From Poritiphilus flavus (GTDB lineage: Bacteria > Bacteroidota > Bacteroidia > Flavobacteriales > Flavobacteriaceae): a DNA stretch of 64,000 bases. The stretch lies in contig NZ_WXYO01000009.1 of NCBI RefSeq assembly GCF_009901585.1, positions 185,158 to 249,157 of the forward strand, written 5' to 3'. The translations under genes were made by a program, and so were the position numbers. Position 1 is the first letter of the stretch. Every line of letters begins with the position of its first letter. Positions 18,579-27,343 of this stretch are shown here, piece by piece. The notes under the pieces are model-generated. The model ran no database searches. It worked only from the letters and a program-made list of their open reading frames with translations, and had not been told where the DNA came from.

Positions 18579-19613
18579 TCAACCCTCACTCATTGCTCTG
18601 TCTACCTCTCCCTGATGTCTGGTGCGTCTAAATTCGGCCTGCGCTACTGCTCTCATCCCACTTCTTCTTTTAATCCTTTGCTGGCTGGCATTTGCTGATC
18701 TGGTGTTTTCAGGGGCAGCGGATACAGCCGGATTTTGGTTATTGTCAATTTCCCGATTTGTGCCTACACCTTTCTCACTAAGAGGTCCGGTAGCACCGCC
18801 ATCCGAATTGGCAGTGGCTTTGTTTTCTATTTTAGTCCTTAATTCTTGAGCTGAGGAATGACAATTAGATTCCGTTTCAATAGAAGCCAATATTTCCAGG
18901 GCATTCTCATTATTGTTTTTTGATATTTCCGCCTTCGCCCTTAAAAGATTCTTTTCGCAGGTCTGATTCAGGTAGCCGTCATAGGCCTCGTCTAATTTTC
19001 GCTGGATTTTGTCGTAACAGTCTCCTCCAACTTCCTTTGGAACGGGATACAACAGCGCAATAGCTTCATTGTATCTCTTTTGCCGGACCATAGTGCTTCC
19101 TTCCTGATAGAGCCGATCACAATTGGCACGGTAATAATTCAAAATTTTGGTTTTAGCGTTGCTTAAAAAGTTCTGAATTTTATCACCTTTCGTCTTGATC
19201 CTGGAAATACTCTGATTAATGGCCTCTTTTTTCGAATACCCATCTCCGGTGATTTCCTGCTGATAGACACTATAAACCTTAGCGGTTTTAACTTCCTTAA
19301 TGATCAGGTTTAATTCCGCATCAATGACATGCACATTTTGTAAGCCTTCCACCACTTTGTGGTCATAGATCTCATATTTGGGATATAGAATGAACTTATT
19401 TGTATATCCTTCTCCGGCAATCCCATAATTGCTAACCATTCTAAGTAGTTTTGATTCAATCTTGGAAAGTTGCGCGATGGAAAGCCCTTCAATTTGTAGG
19501 GGAACCACCACGGAGATATTCAGATCGTTTTCTGCACTGTCCTGACTTTGGGCTGTAAGGCCCCAAATGCATGTAAGGAAATATATTATGAGTGTATGGG
19601 CTTTTGTTTTCAT
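18579..19613 (-). CDS. Exported protein of unknown function, last gene of envelope operon
   Basis: A 344-residue protein with a signal peptide (about residues 1-24, ending TAQSQ). The middle (about 160-265) has paired cysteines and TPR-like helices (DRLYQEGSTMVRQKRYNEAI, then AKAEISKNNNENALEILASI). The last 80 residues are low-complexity, rich in Asn, Ser and Gly, and end in a basic segment. I do not recognise a family. It starts eight bases after the DUF6175-like gene and is the promoter-distal member of an eight-gene run; the shared envelope location supports a common function. Confidence 0.65.
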   Translation of the reverse strand: MKTKAHTLIIYFLTCIWGLTAQSQDSAENDLNISVVVPLQIEGLSIAQLSKIESKLLRMVSNYGIAGEGYTNKFILYPKYEIYDHKVVEGLQNVHVIDAELNLIIKEVKTAKVYSVYQQEITGDGYSKKEAINQSISRIKTKGDKIQNFLSNAKTKILNYYRANCDRLYQEGSTMVRQKRYNEAIALLYPVPKEVGGDCYDKIQRKLDEAYDGYLNQTCEKNLLRAKAEISKNNNENALEILASIETESNCHSSAQELRTKIENKATANSDGGATGPLSEKGVGTNREIDNNQNPAVSAAPENTRSANASQQRIKRRSGMRAVAQAEFRRTRHQGEVDRAMSEG

Positions 19614-19621
19614 ATTGTATT

Positions 19622-20554
19622 CTATAAAATGGTAATGTATAAGGTTCCCCGGCTATTGTCGAACTTGGCTGGGATATCAATCCGGTCAAAAAAGCGCTCA
19701 AGTTGTCGCTCAATTTTCCTGGTGGTCATGTTGGTGCAATTCTTGGGATCTCGCACAGAATAGCGGTAATCTTCAACCATAAGTTTTGTCTCCGTCACAA
19801 AGGAGATTAGGTAATAGTTGTTTAGAGCTGTTGCTTCTAACCAATCTTCAATTACATACTTCAGTTTTTCACCTTTAGAAGGCACATCCTGGTTCATATT
19901 AATCTCCGCATCTCCTGCAAGGCTAAACTCCATTCTGACCGTTTTTCCGGTCTCACGCATCTCAGCCCATTTTTCATTCATCTTTCTCAGAAACTCATCC
20001 AGTAGAAGTTCCTTTTGATCATTCTTCATTTTTAGGGCGGAACCTATCAATAGAATTTTGTCAGATGTTTCAAACCAATTTCCTTCTATGGGGACACTGG
20101 CCATGGAATTCCCGTTGTCGGTAACATTGGCTTCAAGCACAAGCGTTGCTCTGTGATCCTTGCCGATTTGACTTATGATAACATCAATTTCCACAACAAT
20201 ATCCGAGGCAATGTTGTTGAAAATTCTATTTTTAAATTCCGATTGAGATTCTTTCGTTACAACCTCTCCTCGCATTCTTGCATTTAGTGTGGTTTCAAAA
20301 TCCAAAGTGGTATAGGCCCTGTCGTCAAAGGCTTGTTTTACCTTGGAAATAGCCACGCGAACTTCGGGTTGCTCATCCATAATGGTTCGCAGGTCCTCAC
20401 CCCTGTCTGTTCTGGGTAAAACCATGATGCTCGGCTGAACGGTTTTGATGCTCTGCTGAGAGCAATCGGTTTGTGCCAAGACAGCACAACTGTTGGCGGT
20501 AACCATAATGGCCAGCAAATAGGCCATTTTCAGCATTTTGTTATTGCTTTTCAT
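19622..20554 (-). CDS. Exported DUF6175-like protein
   Basis: A 310-residue protein with a signal peptide (NKMLKMAYLLAIMVTANSC). The N-terminal part (PSIMVLPRTDRGEDLRTIMD) and later VVEIDVIISQIGKDHRATLVLEA resemble the DUF6175 family of Bacteroidota exported proteins; this name is given from memory and should be treated as probable. The fold pattern (short ABC-lipoprotein-like strands, EVRVAISKVKQAFDDRAY) recalls CsgG/LpoB-type domains. Its start overlaps the stop of the upstream lipoprotein gene by four bases. Function unknown. Confidence 0.65.
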   Translation of the reverse strand: MKSNNKMLKMAYLLAIMVTANSCAVLAQTDCSQQSIKTVQPSIMVLPRTDRGEDLRTIMDEQPEVRVAISKVKQAFDDRAYTTLDFETTLNARMRGEVVTKESQSEFKNRIFNNIASDIVVEIDVIISQIGKDHRATLVLEANVTDNGNSMASVPIEGNWFETSDKILLIGSALKMKNDQKELLLDEFLRKMNEKWAEMRETGKTVRMEFSLAGDAEINMNQDVPSKGEKLKYVIEDWLEATALNNYYLISFVTETKLMVEDYRYSVRDPKNCTNMTTRKIERQLERFFDRIDIPAKFDNSRGTLYITIL

Positions 20555-21009
20555 AAACCAAATTTTTTGATTACTGATTTGTCTTCAAGGTCTTTTCGCA
20601 ATGCCCTTAAATTAATTTGTAGGGTGACTTTTGCCAGTTTCTGCCCACCCTTTACCTTTTCCAGATTTTCACTGGAGCTGAGAATAAAAGATTCCATTCG
20701 GCCGGAATAAAACTCCTTGAAGTAAGTCTCATTTGCCTTATAGCCCTGCCGTTCATTTATTCCGATCAGGGGGTCATTAAAAGGCGAACCGGAAATACCC
20801 CGGAAGAACAGGTTCTGAAATGCCAGTTTCTTGGCATTGAATATGGCCTGGTCCTGATTATTTCCAAGATCTGTACTTTGTACTGTTAAGGAATTCCTCC
20901 CCTGACTGGTCAGATATTTGACCCGCGCTGAGCTTAGGTCAGTATGGCTTCCCGCGCTTTTACAGGAAAGGAGAAGAATGAAAATAACAAGGCCAATAGA
21001 TTTTCTCAT
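20551..21009 (-). CDS. Small lipoprotein of unknown function
   Basis: A 152-residue protein with a clear lipobox (FILLLSC, Cys16), so it is probably anchored to the inner or outer membrane. The mature part is charged and contains VTLQINLRALRKDLEDKS near the end. I do not recognise a family. It is one base from the CsgG-like gene upstream and overlaps the downstream gene by four bases, so it is tightly embedded in the envelope operon. Confidence 0.68.
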   Translation of the reverse strand: MRKSIGLVIFILLLSCKSAGSHTDLSSARVKYLTSQGRNSLTVQSTDLGNNQDQAIFNAKKLAFQNLFFRGISGSPFNDPLIGINERQGYKANETYFKEFYSGRMESFILSSSENLEKVKGGQKLAKVTLQINLRALRKDLEDKSVIKKFGL

Positions 21010-21010
21010 A

Positions 21011-21910
21011 TCACTTCGATTTACAGATTAGTTTTGCTCCGGATTCAAATAGCTCTTTTAATTTTTGGCCGCCTTTGTCTACCTTGGCTGTAGACAATTT
21101 TTCACCTTCTACGGCTGTCACTTTAAGATCTGCCACCCATTTCTCTCTAATGGTATCCTCACCATCGATCTGCAGGACAGAAATTTCATAGACCTTGAAT
21201 TTTTTGTTCTTTTTGGTATCCGTGGAAGAACCTGAGTTAATGAGTACAATCGCCGCTGAACCGCCTTTTTCCTCTTCTATTGAGATGAGTTTAATGGCCC
21301 CTCCTCCGGATTCATTTAAGAATTGGCTTAATTTGCCTTCCAGGGACTTTGCCTTTAGGGCACTTTGAAATGCTTCCGGTTTGGTTATCCCTCCTAGATT
21401 ATCCGAGACTGTACCAATGGAAAATTTTTGGGTATTTAAGGTGGCTCCAGTTTCAGTATCAAGTATGTCCACAGAGAAGCTGAAAACAGCTCTCTGCAAA
21501 CCAACCTCTGAGTCTTTGTCCTCATCACTGCCCAGGACACTCTCGATAGGTTTTTCAAAGATTGATGGTTTGATCTTTTTATAGGCTACATTGAAGAGCT
21601 TGCTGGCAATGATAAACTCAGCCCCTTTAATCCTGCCCTGGGCGACAACATCCGCGTTTATTGAGGTAATCTTTTTTTGTATGTTTTGTTCGTCCATTAC
21701 AAGGCCAAGAGCTTCTCTGTCCAGGATCTCATAAGTTCCTGTACTCAGAATTACTTCCTTGATCTTCTGACATACCAGTTCTGCTTCAACGGCATTTTCC
21801 AGATTAAGCGCCCTGGTCGATTGAATGCCAATGGTGGAGTGTTGTCCGTATGACAGCCCTGTACATATTAACAATAGGATGAGATATTTTTTCATAGTTG
21901 TCAAATTCAT
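21011..21910 (-). CDS. CsgG-like exported protein
   Basis: A protein of 294-299 residues. The likely start is the methionine at residue 6 (position 21895), which places MKKYLILLLICTGLSYGQ as a standard signal peptide. The mature part has the CsgG/LpoB pattern: ALNLENAVEAELVCQKIKEV, then TYEILDREALGLVMDEQNIQ and GAEFIIASKLFNV. CsgG family members form outer-membrane secretion channels or periplasmic accessory domains; here there is no lipobox, so a soluble periplasmic role is equally possible. The last third is unrecognised. It is followed after one base by the small lipoprotein gene. Confidence 0.75.
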   Translation of the reverse strand: MNLTTMKKYLILLLICTGLSYGQHSTIGIQSTRALNLENAVEAELVCQKIKEVILSTGTYEILDREALGLVMDEQNIQKKITSINADVVAQGRIKGAEFIIASKLFNVAYKKIKPSIFEKPIESVLGSDEDKDSEVGLQRAVFSFSVDILDTETGATLNTQKFSIGTVSDNLGGITKPEAFQSALKAKSLEGKLSQFLNESGGGAIKLISIEEEKGGSAAIVLINSGSSTDTKKNKKFKVYEISVLQIDGEDTIREKWVADLKVTAVEGEKLSTAKVDKGGQKLKELFESGAKLICKSK

Positions 21911-21946
21911 AGTTAATCAGTTTTGAATTTTATTCTTGCGTCTAAT

Positions 21947-22936
21947 TCATTCCATGTCATAGAAGGCGTCTACATAATCGTATTTAAAGTGTATGACTAC
22001 TTCTTCTTCCTTGTTAATAAAGCCCTGTTGTCCGTCCATTTTTACAGGAGCAAGACCGTTGAGGAAGACAAACGCATCTTCGTATTTTGGTGCAATGACC
22101 TGCTCGCCTTTACGGTTTATATAGCCCCATTTACCATTTATTTTAACAGGGGCCAGGTCTTCGGAAAACCCCCAGGTGTGTTCAAATTGCGGTTCTACGA
22201 TTACCCTGCCATTTTTGGCTATGAATCCCCATTTTCCATTGTGGTTTACAGCTGCTAATCCCTCAGAAAAAGGCAAGGCATAGTTGTAATGTGGTGGGAT
22301 GATTATGTTTCCTTCAGGGTCTATAAAACCTTCTAATCCATTGACCCCTACAGGTGCCAGTTTTTCTGAAAACAAATAAGCGCTGGAATACTCAAAAGGG
22401 ATAACCACATTTCCGGATTTATCGATAAATCCCCATTTGTTGTTTTTCTTTACTGGTGCCAGCCCTTCGGAGAATGGAATGGCCTCTTCATAATCGGATT
22501 CGATAATAAATGATCCATGTCGGTTAATAAACCCCCATTTTCCATTTAGCTTAACGGCCGCCAGGCTGTCCGAAAACGGATGGGCGTTTTCATAGAACAT
22601 GGGGATCCTGATCTCATTGTTCTTATCGATAAATCCCCATTTATCATTCTTTTTGACCAGTGCCAGGCCTTCGGACATTTTCCAGGCCATATCGTAGGTG
22701 AAAGGAATAATCTCTTCTCCTTCCTTGTTGATAAATCCCCATTTTTTACCGTGTCTTGCAAGGGCCAGGGCATCCACAGACTGGGATATGGAGAAATAGA
22801 AATAAGCGGCTGTCAATAGTATTAGGATGCTCCCCAATACAAGAACCGGTAGTTTACTCTTCTTTCTTCTCTTCTTGTTAGGTATTTGAGGGTTTGATTT
22901 ACGCATCTCTGAACAGTATTGTAAGTTCCTTACCAA
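21947..22936 (-). CDS. Membrane-anchored WG-repeat protein
   Basis: A 329-residue protein with one membrane helix (about 29-49) after a very basic N-terminus (KKRRKKSK), so the rest is extracytoplasmic. Eight WG repeats follow, each of the form KWGFIdkxGxxiIPxxYexaxxFseGLApVk. WG repeats form a beta-rich binding surface, often in envelope proteins. The start could also be the methionine at residue 11. It sits 36-39 bases from its neighbours in the envelope operon. The binding partner is unknown; the neighbours suggest a role in envelope transport or sensing. Confidence 0.85.
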   Translation of the reverse strand: MVRNLQYCSEMRKSNPQIPNKKRRKKSKLPVLVLGSILILLTAAYFYFSISQSVDALALARHGKKWGFINKEGEEIIPFTYDMAWKMSEGLALVKKNDKWGFIDKNNEIRIPMFYENAHPFSDSLAAVKLNGKWGFINRHGSFIIESDYEEAIPFSEGLAPVKKNNKWGFIDKSGNVVIPFEYSSAYLFSEKLAPVGVNGLEGFIDPEGNIIIPPHYNYALPFSEGLAAVNHNGKWGFIAKNGRVIVEPQFEHTWGFSEDLAPVKINGKWGYINRKGEQVIAPKYEDAFVFLNGLAPVKMDGQQGFINKEEEVVIHFKYDYVDAFYDME

Positions 22937-22975
22937 TTCCTTTATCCGAAGGGCCCGGAGCCCATAAATGTTCTA

Positions 22976-23848
22976 CTACCATTGAAATAAGTCCGTTTGG
23001 GTTACAAATACTTTGCGAATGGGGATCTCAAAATCATAACCTGAAATATTCAATATTGCACTGCCTTCTCCAATCAACTCAAGTGGTGCCGCATTCAGGA
23101 AAATTCCTCCCAGGTTTTTCAGGACATTCAGGTTGTACAACTCGGTATTCAGGGGGAGTTCAACAGTCTCTTTGGTCTTTAGTTTAATGGGGGTGTCCAG
23201 GCTGCTTTGTGCAATTGGCCGCTGACCTTCCTTTAGCCTGAAAATCATATTGAATCTTTGCAATCTAAGGTCAAAGGGTTGCTTGTTTCTGAAACCAATC
23301 TTAAACTGAACGTCGGATCTGTTCAGGCCATAGGATTTGAATGAGGTCAAATTTTGGATCTCTATTTTTTCGGTAAAAAGATCATCGTTAAACACCGTAT
23401 TGGTAATAAAATCTTTCATATCATAAGGCAGGCTGACCGAGAAACTTTTCCTGACCTTCTTCAATGGATGTTCGGCAAGAGCTTCACCTTCAAGCAGCAG
23501 ATGGACGGTGTCAGCAGACAACATCTGATGGTGTTTTTTATGGAGATTATTCAACTGTAGAGAGCAATTGAAGGAGAGTGGGACGGTATCCCTGGGATAG
23601 ATCATTTTTTCTTCTTTCAGCGTACCGCTACCCAATTTTTCGCCCTCATAAGAAATATCGAACAAGATCTCCTTCAGGAGGTATTTAAAACCATTCGGGT
23701 TGTACATCCGCGTGTCTACAGAAAACCTGATGAGGGAGTCCAAGGTGTTAATTTTCAGATGAACCTTGTCCGCTAAAACAGGCTGCTGTACCCGGCAGGA
23801 ACAGCATAGGCTAATGAGCAAAATCGGTATTAAGGCCCTTGTGCTCAT
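22976..23848 (-). CDS. LEA type 2-like lipoprotein
   Basis: A 290-residue protein with a cysteine-rich lipoprotein signal (ILLISLCCSC). Two related beta-sandwich-like halves follow: FSVDTRMYNPNGFKYLLKEI with SYEGEKLGSG, and FKIGFRNKQPFDLRLQRFNM with LKEGQRPIAQ. The NPN...G...Y.G..lgsG pattern is typical of LEA-2/WHy domains, which bind hydrophobic ligands in the periplasm. Its start overlaps the stop of the ABC transporter gene by four bases, so it may be the periplasmic partner of that transporter. The domain call is by pattern; the ligand is unknown. Confidence 0.72.
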   Translation of the reverse strand: MSTRALIPILLISLCCSCRVQQPVLADKVHLKINTLDSLIRFSVDTRMYNPNGFKYLLKEILFDISYEGEKLGSGTLKEEKMIYPRDTVPLSFNCSLQLNNLHKKHHQMLSADTVHLLLEGEALAEHPLKKVRKSFSVSLPYDMKDFITNTVFNDDLFTEKIEIQNLTSFKSYGLNRSDVQFKIGFRNKQPFDLRLQRFNMIFRLKEGQRPIAQSSLDTPIKLKTKETVELPLNTELYNLNVLKNLGGIFLNAAPLELIGEGSAILNISGYDFEIPIRKVFVTQTDLFQW

Positions 23849-25605
23849 AGACTGTCTTTCTTGTTGAGTGATATGAAGATGAGCAGGTACATGATTACAC
23901 TTAGTAGACCCACAGCGATAAGATTGGCATATTGGTTATTGAATACATCCCCGATCAGCACCCCTTTATCAATAAGATCGGCGTCGTAAAGTCCTAACTG
24001 TTCCAGAGCCCCGGAAGTTTCACATTTGCAATCGTTTTTGTAGTAACCATCCGGATTGAATTCGGGGATAATAACACTCTCCGGTTCCATATCGCGGTCC
24101 TGAAAATAGCCGTCTTGCATTCGGGCAAAGCCCTCGGTTCCCCATCTGCCCAGGGTGAAAAAACTCAAGATCTCTACTATCCTGCTGTCCAGTTTGGTCA
24201 TCACTCCGGCCAGCATGATCTGTGGCATCAGGGTGATAGGGACAACCGTCATAACTTTCTCGGTATTGCTGAAGTAAGAGGACAGGAAAAGGCCGATCAG
24301 GCTGGCCGAAAAAGAGATAAAAAAAAGGAATGCTACGCTAAATGCAAAAGGTCTGAGATAGGTATCCGGAAATTCGGAAACGGCCCTGAAACTGAAATTA
24401 AAATATATAATCGTGGTGAAAATCAGCACCTGTAGCAGCGCGATTAATGCGAGTACTATCAACTTGGAAAGGATATAGGTGTTGATGTTGAGGTTATACA
24501 TCCGCTCTCGTTTATAAATGGGCAGTTCCCCAACGATTTCTTTTGCGGAATTACTGACCCCAAACCAAATCGCTGAGATGACGGTCAGGAAGAGTACGCC
24601 GATTCTGAACTCACTGAATACCAAACTCACCAATCCGCCAACTATCAGGGGTTGCAGCAAGAGCAGAAACAAATTGCCAGAATCATTGGTCTTAATATTC
24701 AGATATCTTTTTGCCAGCCAGTAGAGCTGACGAAGACTGGAATCTGCTTTGCTTCGGCTAATTTTTGGATTGGAGTCTGTTGAGGGCAGGGTATCTGAAG
24801 GGGCCTGATAAAGTTTTTTAACCGCCTTCAAATCACTCATTTCGCTATACACTTCAATAATGCTACTTACATTAAAGTGTTTGAGGATGTCCGCCGGTGG
24901 ACCTTTGAATACCAGATGTCCCTTAACACCCAGAAACACTACCTCGTCTACGTAGTTTAGGTCTTCCGGCTTATGGGTGACCATGATGATGGTTGTGCCT
25001 TCCTTTGCCAGCTCTTTAAGGCTATTCAGGAAACTGTCTATGGTTTCCGGGTCAAGAGGGGAGGTAGGTTCATCCAAAAACAGTATGGAGGGTTCGGTCA
25101 ACAGTTCTACAGCGATAGAGATCCTTTTTCTTTGTCCTCCGGAGAGCTCCTTAACCTTTTTTGCTTTAATATCCTTTTGGTCGGGGGTGTCACCCTGATC
25201 GTGCTGATCTAATTTCAGACTTTTTAAAACCTTATCTATACGCCTGTCGATCTCCTGGTTTGAAGTGCCATCCGGAAGGCGGAGTTTGGCGGAGTAAAAG
25301 AGTGTTTTATAGACGCTGAGCTCCCGGTGTATGATATCATCCTGAGGGACGTACCCAATGTTCTTTTTTACCAGATCGTAATGGTCCAAAAGCGAAAGGC
25401 CGTGTATATAGACTTCCCCATAAGTCGCAGGGTTATCCCCATTCAAACATTTCAGTAAAGTAGATTTCCCACATCCCGATGGACCCATAAGCGCAACGAA
25501 GCTCTTGCTTTTAATGTCCATGGACATGGGCTGCAAGCCAATTTTATTTTTGGAGTATCTTTTAGTGATCCCTACTGCCTTGATGGATAGCCCCTTTTCT
25601 TCCAT
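23845..25605 (-). CDS. ABCG-like ABC transporter, fused ATPase and permease
   Basis: A 586-residue half transporter with the ATPase first: Walker A GPSGCGKST (41-49), signature LSGGQRKR (154-161), Walker B ILFLDEPTS (174-182) and a switch histidine in MVTHKPEDL. A six-helix ABC-2 type membrane domain follows (about 310-580). The ATPase-then-permease order and the KERMYNL motif before the first helices match the ABCG/WHITE group, whose members export lipids or hydrophobic compounds as dimers. The D-loop reads TSPLD rather than TSGLD. The neighbouring LEA-2 lipoprotein and CsgG-like protein suggest a trans-envelope export route. The M48 protease gene ends four bases upstream. Confidence 0.9.
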   Translation of the reverse strand: MEEKGLSIKAVGITKRYSKNKIGLQPMSMDIKSKSFVALMGPSGCGKSTLLKCLNGDNPATYGEVYIHGLSLLDHYDLVKKNIGYVPQDDIIHRELSVYKTLFYSAKLRLPDGTSNQEIDRRIDKVLKSLKLDQHDQGDTPDQKDIKAKKVKELSGGQRKRISIAVELLTEPSILFLDEPTSPLDPETIDSFLNSLKELAKEGTTIIMVTHKPEDLNYVDEVVFLGVKGHLVFKGPPADILKHFNVSSIIEVYSEMSDLKAVKKLYQAPSDTLPSTDSNPKISRSKADSSLRQLYWLAKRYLNIKTNDSGNLFLLLLQPLIVGGLVSLVFSEFRIGVLFLTVISAIWFGVSNSAKEIVGELPIYKRERMYNLNINTYILSKLIVLALIALLQVLIFTTIIYFNFSFRAVSEFPDTYLRPFAFSVAFLFFISFSASLIGLFLSSYFSNTEKVMTVVPITLMPQIMLAGVMTKLDSRIVEILSFFTLGRWGTEGFARMQDGYFQDRDMEPESVIIPEFNPDGYYKNDCKCETSGALEQLGLYDADLIDKGVLIGDVFNNQYANLIAVGLLSVIMYLLIFISLNKKDSL

Positions 25606-25609
25606 AATG

Positions 25610-26434
25610 CTACTTTTTAGACAGGTAATTCTCCAAACAAGCCCGTCTGTTTTTCGAAAAAGGATGTGTAGATTTTAGCTTGTCGATGATCTTGGTATTC
25701 TCGTATTTCTCCATCCGAATAAAAAAATCCGAAAACCTTTGCGGGTCGTAACCGCAGCTCTTCGCGATTTCAAAACCGTATTTGTCGGCTTCGTATTCAT
25801 CCATCTGATCAAAAGGGGCCCTGACAACATTGTTGACATCAGTAGCCATCTTGGTAAAGCTTTCCATATCAGCGAAACTCAGGAAGCGGGAGACCATTGA
25901 TATTTTCAGGATTTTCCTTTCCATATGTCTATTTAGCTGGTGGCCTATCTCGTGCCCAAGAATAAAGGCCAATTCATCATAAGACCGTATAAAATCCAGA
26001 AGACCGGTTGACACATATACATAGCCACCTATTGTTGTAAAAGCGGTTATTTCTTTGGATTCAATGAGGTGAAGGCTAAATGTGGTCTTGCTGCCTTGGG
26101 TGCGGCTGAGCAGTTTTTTGAAGATCTCGTTCAATTTTGCCAGGTCTTTGTGCTTTTTTAGGAACTTATTGTTTTTTTGAAGCTGTACGTAGTTCTGTTT
26201 TCCAATTTCAGCCTTTTGCTTTTCGGTGAGCACAAGTAGTCTGTCCAGGGTGTTGTTTTCTGCCTGTTTTACGACATATGCGGGGCCGTCAAACGCATGG
26301 CCGCAATCCGTAATCTCCCTGGTAGATTCAACCTGGGATTTGTACTTCCTGATGAGGTCTTCATTGGAGGCAGTTTGCCCAATGGCATTTGCAGAACCTG
26401 ATAACAAAAAGACCAGAGCTAAAAAGCGTTTCAT
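25610..26434 (-). CDS. M48-family zinc metalloprotease, exported
   Basis: A 274-residue protein with a signal peptide (MKRFLALVFLLSGSANAIGQ). The catalytic motif HEIGHQLNRH carries the zinc ligands, and EYEADKYGFEIA supplies the third ligand downstream, as in BepA/HtpX-type proteases. BepA-like enzymes survey outer-membrane protein assembly. It is the first gene of the eight-gene envelope operon. A plausible promoter and a 16-bp palindrome lie upstream (listed separately). The length and both motifs are normal for a soluble periplasmic M48 enzyme. Confidence 0.9.
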   Translation of the reverse strand: MKRFLALVFLLSGSANAIGQTASNEDLIRKYKSQVESTREITDCGHAFDGPAYVVKQAENNTLDRLLVLTEKQKAEIGKQNYVQLQKNNKFLKKHKDLAKLNEIFKKLLSRTQGSKTTFSLHLIESKEITAFTTIGGYVYVSTGLLDFIRSYDELAFILGHEIGHQLNRHMERKILKISMVSRFLSFADMESFTKMATDVNNVVRAPFDQMDEYEADKYGFEIAKSCGYDPQRFSDFFIRMEKYENTKIIDKLKSTHPFSKNRRACLENYLSKK

Positions 26435-26520
26435 AAAAACCTGTGGTTTGATAGCTTGTTTGAAAATTTCTTTTGATAATGGAAAAACGAGACTGGTTTT
26501 CCGCCTGTCTCCCAGCTAAG

Positions 26521-26528
26521 CAAACCTA
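26521..26528 (-). promoter_or_regulatory. Candidate -7 promoter element of the envelope operon
   Basis: On the minus strand this reads TAGGTTTG, a match to the Bacteroidota -7 consensus TAnnTTTG, 86 bases before the M48 start codon. No TTTG is present at the -33 position, which is where a palindrome begins; this would fit an activator-dependent promoter. Confidence 0.45.
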
Positions 26529-26549
26529 AGTTTGGTAAGCTTCATTTCC

Positions 26550-26565
26550 TTACGGGATCCCGTAA
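26550..26565. promoter_or_regulatory. 16-bp perfect palindrome, candidate operator
   Basis: TTACGGGATCCCGTAA is a perfect palindrome. If the -7 element at 26521-26528 is real, the palindrome is centred near -40, the usual place for an activator that contacts RNA polymerase. It lies between the response regulator gene and the envelope operon, so that regulator is one candidate ligand. Confidence 0.5.
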
Positions 26566-26665
26566 TTGACCTTATTAATAACCGTTTTTTGGTCAAGGGG
26601 TCTATAAAAAACGCTTAAGGGCATGAGAGCGGTGTAAAAGCGGTAAAAGTTGTAAGATTTTTCTA

Positions 26666-27340
26666 TTAAATAAGCCCTAAATCCTTCGCGCTTGCTACAA
26701 GGTGTATGGCGTTCTTGGCCTTGAATTCCAGTTTTAACCTGTTAAGCCTTTTTTCTATAGAACTTACACTGGATGGAGAAATGCCTTTTTGTTTGAAGTT
26801 TACGGCAATTTGTTCCTGTGTCAATCCCGAGGAAAGGTGAGAAAGAAGTATCAAATCATAATCCTCTATTTCGAATACTTCCCTTTGCGACATGAAACCT
26901 GAAAGTTCCGGGGAAACATAGGTATTTCCCTTCTCGATTTCGGATATGCCTTCGACAAGATTTCGCAATCCGTGACGTCCTTTTACCACATAACCGTCTA
27001 TCTTTTTGTCTTCAAACAGCTGTTTTATTTTTATGGATCTGTCCTCGACGGAATACACTATGGTTTTTAGTTCAGGTTGCCTTTCCTTGAGCAATTGGAT
27101 GAGTTCTGCTCCGGATTTTATTTTACTTTCTCTATGATCTTCCTTAAAGGAGAGGTCTGTGATCAAGAGATCAAACAGGTCGTTGTCTTTTTCGGACCTT
27201 AGGAATTTCAGATAGGCATCATCGCAGTAAAGGGACTGGGTTACATTTTCAATCCTGGCTTGCTGTTTCAGCATTTGGGCAATACCGAAACCTATGCTGT
27301 CTAAATCCTCCACAACCAGAACCTTTTTTAGCATGAGCAA
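26666..27340 (-). CDS. Response regulator with C-terminal helix-turn-helix
   Basis: A 224-residue protein. The receiver has the acidic pair in VLVVEDLDS, the phospho-acceptor Asp in FDLLITDLSF, and the conserved lysine in GYVVKG, so it looks active. The C-terminal 65 residues (LSSGLTQEQIAVNFKQKGIS, then SSIEKRLNRLKLEF) form a LuxR-like helix-turn-helix. It follows the histidine kinase gene by three bases, so the two form a two-component system. It lies directly upstream of the envelope operon, co-directional, and may regulate it. Confidence 0.88.
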   Translation of the reverse strand: MLMLKKVLVVEDLDSIGFGIAQMLKQQARIENVTQSLYCDDAYLKFLRSEKDNDLFDLLITDLSFKEDHRESKIKSGAELIQLLKERQPELKTIVYSVEDRSIKIKQLFEDKKIDGYVVKGRHGLRNLVEGISEIEKGNTYVSPELSGFMSQREVFEIEDYDLILLSHLSSGLTQEQIAVNFKQKGISPSSVSSIEKRLNRLKLEFKAKNAIHLVASAKDLGLI

Positions 27341-27343
27341 AGA

